A stretch of 16,140 nt of DNA. Source: Parcubacteria group bacterium CG2_30_45_37. Lineage in GTDB: Bacteria; Patescibacteriota; Patescibacteriia; Patescibacteriales; GWC2-42-12. The DNA lies in NCBI GenBank assembly GCA_001873515.1, contig MNZH01000084.1, forward strand, positions 1-16,140. The letters run 5' to 3'. Both the position numbers and the translations under genes were made by a program. This document shows, in pieces, positions 14,574 to 16,140 of the stretch. Numbering within the stretch: position 1 is the stretch's first letter; the number at the start of each line of letters is the position of its first letter. The notes below the pieces were generated by a model that was not told where the DNA came from, made no database searches, and saw only the letters and a program-made list of their open reading frames with translations.

Positions 14574-14587
14574 GGTTATGATATAAT
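14560..14587 (+). promoter_or_regulatory. Promoter of the isomerase gene
   Basis: TAGACA (14560-14565), a 16-base spacer, then TATAAT (14582-14587) preceded by TGA (extended -10). Predicted start near 14594 gives a leader of about 21 bases made almost only of A and T, without a Shine-Dalgarno sequence. It overlaps the divergent yebC promoter. Confidence 0.7.
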
Positions 14588-14614
14588 AAAATTATAATAA
14601 AATTATAATAAAAT
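14582..14614 (+). repeat. Three perfect tandem 11-base units ending at the start codon
   Basis: TATAATAAAAT occurs three times without a mismatch (14582-14592, 14593-14603, 14604-14614) and the isomerase ATG follows immediately at 14615. Each unit contains a full TATAAT hexamer; the first one is the -10 box of the predicted promoter. Confidence 0.95.
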
Positions 14615-15691
14615 ATGGTGAATAATTTAGATGACCAAAAAGTCTATAAAAAATTAGATACCAACCAGGTGGCTAAGTCCATTGAAAGCTTAGCGGCGCA
14701 GATGAAGCAGGTTTTGGATGAGGCGCATTTGGTCAAGGTGCCGCGGGAGTATGCTAAGGCCACGCAAGTGGTGGTCAACGGCATGGGCGGTTCTAATCTC
14801 GGCGTCGGCCTGGTGCGCGCGGCTTTAGGCGACCGGCTGAAACTGCCGATGGCCATCACGCCCGGCTATCAGGTGCCGGCTCACGTGGATAAAAACACTT
14901 TGTATCTGCTGTCTTCCTATTCGGGCCAGACCGAGGAAGTTTTAAGCGTTTATCAGGAAGTGAAAATGCGCGGCGCTAAGATTATGGCGATTTGCGAACT
15001 GGGCGACAGCCAGCTTAAGCGCTTGATGATTAAAGAAAATTTGCCCGGCTATATGTTCAAGCCGGAAAATAATCCGTCGGGCCAGCCGCGCCTGGGCCTG
15101 GGCTATTTGGTAATGGGCGCGGCCGTACTCTTGGCTAAGGCCGGACTATTCAGTGTTAAAGAGAAAGAGCTGGAAGAGCTGGTTATTAAGCTTGAATTTA
15201 ATGATCAGCTTTTAAGGCCGCTGGTGCCGGTAAAAAGAAATAAGGCTAAGCAACTGGCGCTTAAACTGGCGGGTAAACTTCCGGTCATCGTGGCCGCTGA
15301 ATTTTTAGCCGGCAATTTAAATATTTTGCGCAATCAGTTTAATGAAACTTCTAAAAATTTCGCCGCCTTTTTGGAACTGCCGGATTTGAATCATTTTGCT
15401 TTGGAAAGTCTGGCTAATCCCAAAAGCAATAAAAACAACTTGCTGTTTTTGTTTTTTGATTCGCTCTTATATCATCCGCGGGCGCAGCGCCGCGCCGCCT
15501 TGACCAAACAGGTGGTTAAGAAAAATAAAATTAAAACCTTAGAGCATCGGCTTTACGGCGCGACTAAATTGGAGCAGGCTTTGGAGATGATGCAGTTTGG
15601 CTGCTGGCTGACCTATTATCTGGCCATGATTAATAATGTCAATCCGGTAAAAATTCCCTGGGTGGATTGGTTTAAAAATGAATTGGATTAA
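14615..15691 (+). CDS. Bifunctional phosphoglucose/phosphomannose isomerase
   Basis: 358 residues with two SIS domains. The first has GMGGSNLG (56-63) and LLSSYSGQTEE (98-108), the sugar-phosphate binding serine/threonine loop. PSGQPRLGLGYLVMGAA (154-170) is a hallmark of the bifunctional archaeal/bacterial PGI/PMI group. In the second domain, AEFLAGNLNILRNQFNETSKN contains the expected catalytic glutamate (E244), and LNH (258-260) the ring-opening histidine (H260). It interconverts fructose 6-phosphate with glucose 6-phosphate and mannose 6-phosphate in the cytoplasm, and so would connect glycolytic intermediates to the glucan genes on the other strand. Start is the ATG at 14615, directly after the tandem repeat. 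The DUF5668-like gene follows 27 bases after its stop and probably shares the transcript. Confidence 0.92.
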   Translation: MVNNLDDQKVYKKLDTNQVAKSIESLAAQMKQVLDEAHLVKVPREYAKATQVVVNGMGGSNLGVGLVRAALGDRLKLPMAITPGYQVPAHVDKNTLYLLSSYSGQTEEVLSVYQEVKMRGAKIMAICELGDSQLKRLMIKENLPGYMFKPENNPSGQPRLGLGYLVMGAAVLLAKAGLFSVKEKELEELVIKLEFNDQLLRPLVPVKRNKAKQLALKLAGKLPVIVAAEFLAGNLNILRNQFNETSKNFAAFLELPDLNHFALESLANPKSNKNNLLFLFFDSLLYHPRAQRRAALTKQVVKKNKIKTLEHRLYGATKLEQALEMMQFGCWLTYYLAMINNVNPVKIPWVDWFKNELD

Positions 15692-15718
15692 AAAATTATT
15701 AATTTTAACCATAAATTT

Positions 15719-15910
15719 ATGCTCATGCCGTGGCTCCTGGTAATTTTGGGAACATTTTTCCTTTTGGAAAATCTGGGCTTATTGCCTTGGCTAAATTGGC
15801 CCACGATTTGGCCGGTGATTCTGATTTTGGCAGGGTTTTACCTGATGAAAAAAAGAGGCGGCCATGATTGCTGCAATTGGTTCTCCGGTAAATCAGAAGA
15901 GAAAAAATAA
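15719..15910 (+). CDS. Small two-helix membrane protein, DUF5668/LiaI-LiaF-like
   Basis: 63 residues. Helix 1 (about 4-22, PWLLVILGTFFLLENLGLL) and helix 2 (about 26-43, NWPTIWPVILILAGFYLM) are separated by a Pro/Trp turn. G-FLLENLGLL followed by WPVILILAG is the pattern of the LiaI-LiaF-like transmembrane region (DUF5668). The tail is short and polar with paired cysteines (HDCC). A second ATG two codons in is an equally possible start. In other bacteria such modules occur in envelope-stress systems; no partner is in this window, so function is open. A strong terminator follows 11 bases after the stop. Confidence 0.75.
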   Translation: MLMPWLLVILGTFFLLENLGLLPWLNWPTIWPVILILAGFYLMKKRGGHDCCNWFSGKSEEKK

Positions 15911-15921
15911 AATCAAAAAAT

Positions 15922-15950
15922 ACCCCGTATCTGCGGGGTGTTTTTCTTTT
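15922..15950 (+). terminator. Intrinsic terminator, probably bidirectional
   Basis: ACCCCG (15922-15927) and CGGGGT (15934-15939) form a 6-base-pair GC stem with a 6-base loop, followed by GTTTTTCTTTT on the plus strand. An A-tract on the other side gives ATTTTTTGATTTT on the minus strand, so it can also stop transcription coming from the prepilin fragment on the right. Confidence 0.88.
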
Positions 15951-16076
15951 GGAGTCCCGGCCTTTCTTTAAGGCCGGAGTAAGGTAAACGATCGAAGCCG
16001 TGGCCAACAGGCCGATGATGGCGATGACCACCAAAATTTCAATTAAAGTGAAGCCTGATTTATTATATTTTTTCAT
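15945..16076 (-). pseudogene. Truncated type IV prepilin-like gene (5' fragment)
   Basis: From the ATG at 16076 the frame gives KSGFTLIEILVVIAIIGLLA: a class III signal peptide with prepilin peptidase site G8/F9, Glu at +5 (E13) and the conserved N-terminal helix. Pilin-like sequence continues to about residue 44 (ALKKGRDSKR, as expected in pilins and pseudopilins). The frame then enters the terminator hairpin at 15922-15950 and continues as antisense of the DUF5668-like gene down to 15723, with no resemblance to a pilin globular domain. A transcript ending at the minus-strand U-tract would have no stop codon. I read it as a gene that lost its 3' part. An inverted repeat CCGGCCTT/AAGGCCGG (15957-15964, 15970-15977) sits near the break, inside the remaining coding part. 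An assembly misjoin is the main alternative. Confidence 0.7.
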
Positions 16077-16140
16077 AATGCTATAAATTAAATATAAGTG
16101 TTAAAATTAGACTGACTAATAATTAACTTTAAAATGTATG

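Noticed and set aside
15723..15944. Continuation of the prepilin frame to 117 residues
   Set aside because: Beyond residue 44 the frame is antisense to the terminator and to the DUF5668-like gene and has no pilin character, so only the 5' part was annotated.
1..16140. Recoded TGA, as in Gracilibacteria and Absconditabacteria
   Set aside because: All recognised genes run full length in the standard code without in-frame TGA, so no recoding is needed even though TGA stops were not seen.
1..16140. CRISPR array, prophage or insertion sequence
   Set aside because: No regularly spaced direct repeats, phage structural genes or transposase motifs were found; the only dispersed repeats are two short palindromes.

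Overview
The window reads as chromosomal DNA of a Candidate Phyla Radiation (Patescibacteria) bacterium, probably one of the Parcubacteria-like lineages. This placement is an inference from gene style: a short SMC with an acidic head insertion, a T4SS-type small pilin, a bifunctional phosphoglucose/phosphomannose isomerase, a DUF5668-like membrane protein, very tight gene packing and few recognisable Shine-Dalgarno sites. All complete genes read to length in the standard code. The stop codons I read are TAA, with one TAG; I saw no TGA stop. No tRNA, rRNA, CRISPR array or insertion sequence was found.

Left block (1-6039, minus strand), in transcription order: smc, a YifB/ComM-type AAA ATPase six bases later, a lipoprotein sugar-binding-type protein with its own extended -10 promoter, a palindromic dispersed repeat, and the 5' part of a small T4SS-type pilin that runs off the window edge. 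The gap 6040-6357 holds no convincing protein gene. It holds a candidate structured RNA on the minus strand, ending in a strong intrinsic terminator, followed at once by the smc promoter.

Central block (6358-14470, minus strand) is one long, almost gapless gene string: yebC, (repeat), ruvC, glycogen synthase-like GT5 (A), GH57 glycosidase, APH-fold kinase, PHP phosphoesterase, thymidylate-kinase-like P-loop protein, glycogen synthase-like GT5 (B), small membrane protein. From ruvC to GT5-B, junctions are overlaps or gaps of 1-16 bases. The core looks like an alpha-glucan building and trimming cassette: two GT5 synthases would extend a glucan and GH57 would cleave, branch or transfer it. No GlgC, GlgB (GH13) or phosphorylase is in the window, so the sugar-nucleotide supply is unseen.

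Right block (14471-16140): divergent, overlapping promoters drive yebC leftwards and, rightwards, a phosphoglucose/phosphomannose isomerase followed by a DUF5668-like small membrane protein and a terminator. The isomerase supplies hexose phosphates and fits the glucan theme. Facing it from the right is the 5' fragment of a type IV prepilin gene that runs directly into the terminator and appears broken.

The observations most worth following are the SMC lacking an evident hinge domain, the unidentified structured RNA upstream of smc, the two-synthase/GH57/kinase cassette, the two copies of a palindromic repeat placed in the same way between stop and start codons, and three perfect tandem 11-base units, each containing a -10 hexamer, abutting the isomerase start codon.
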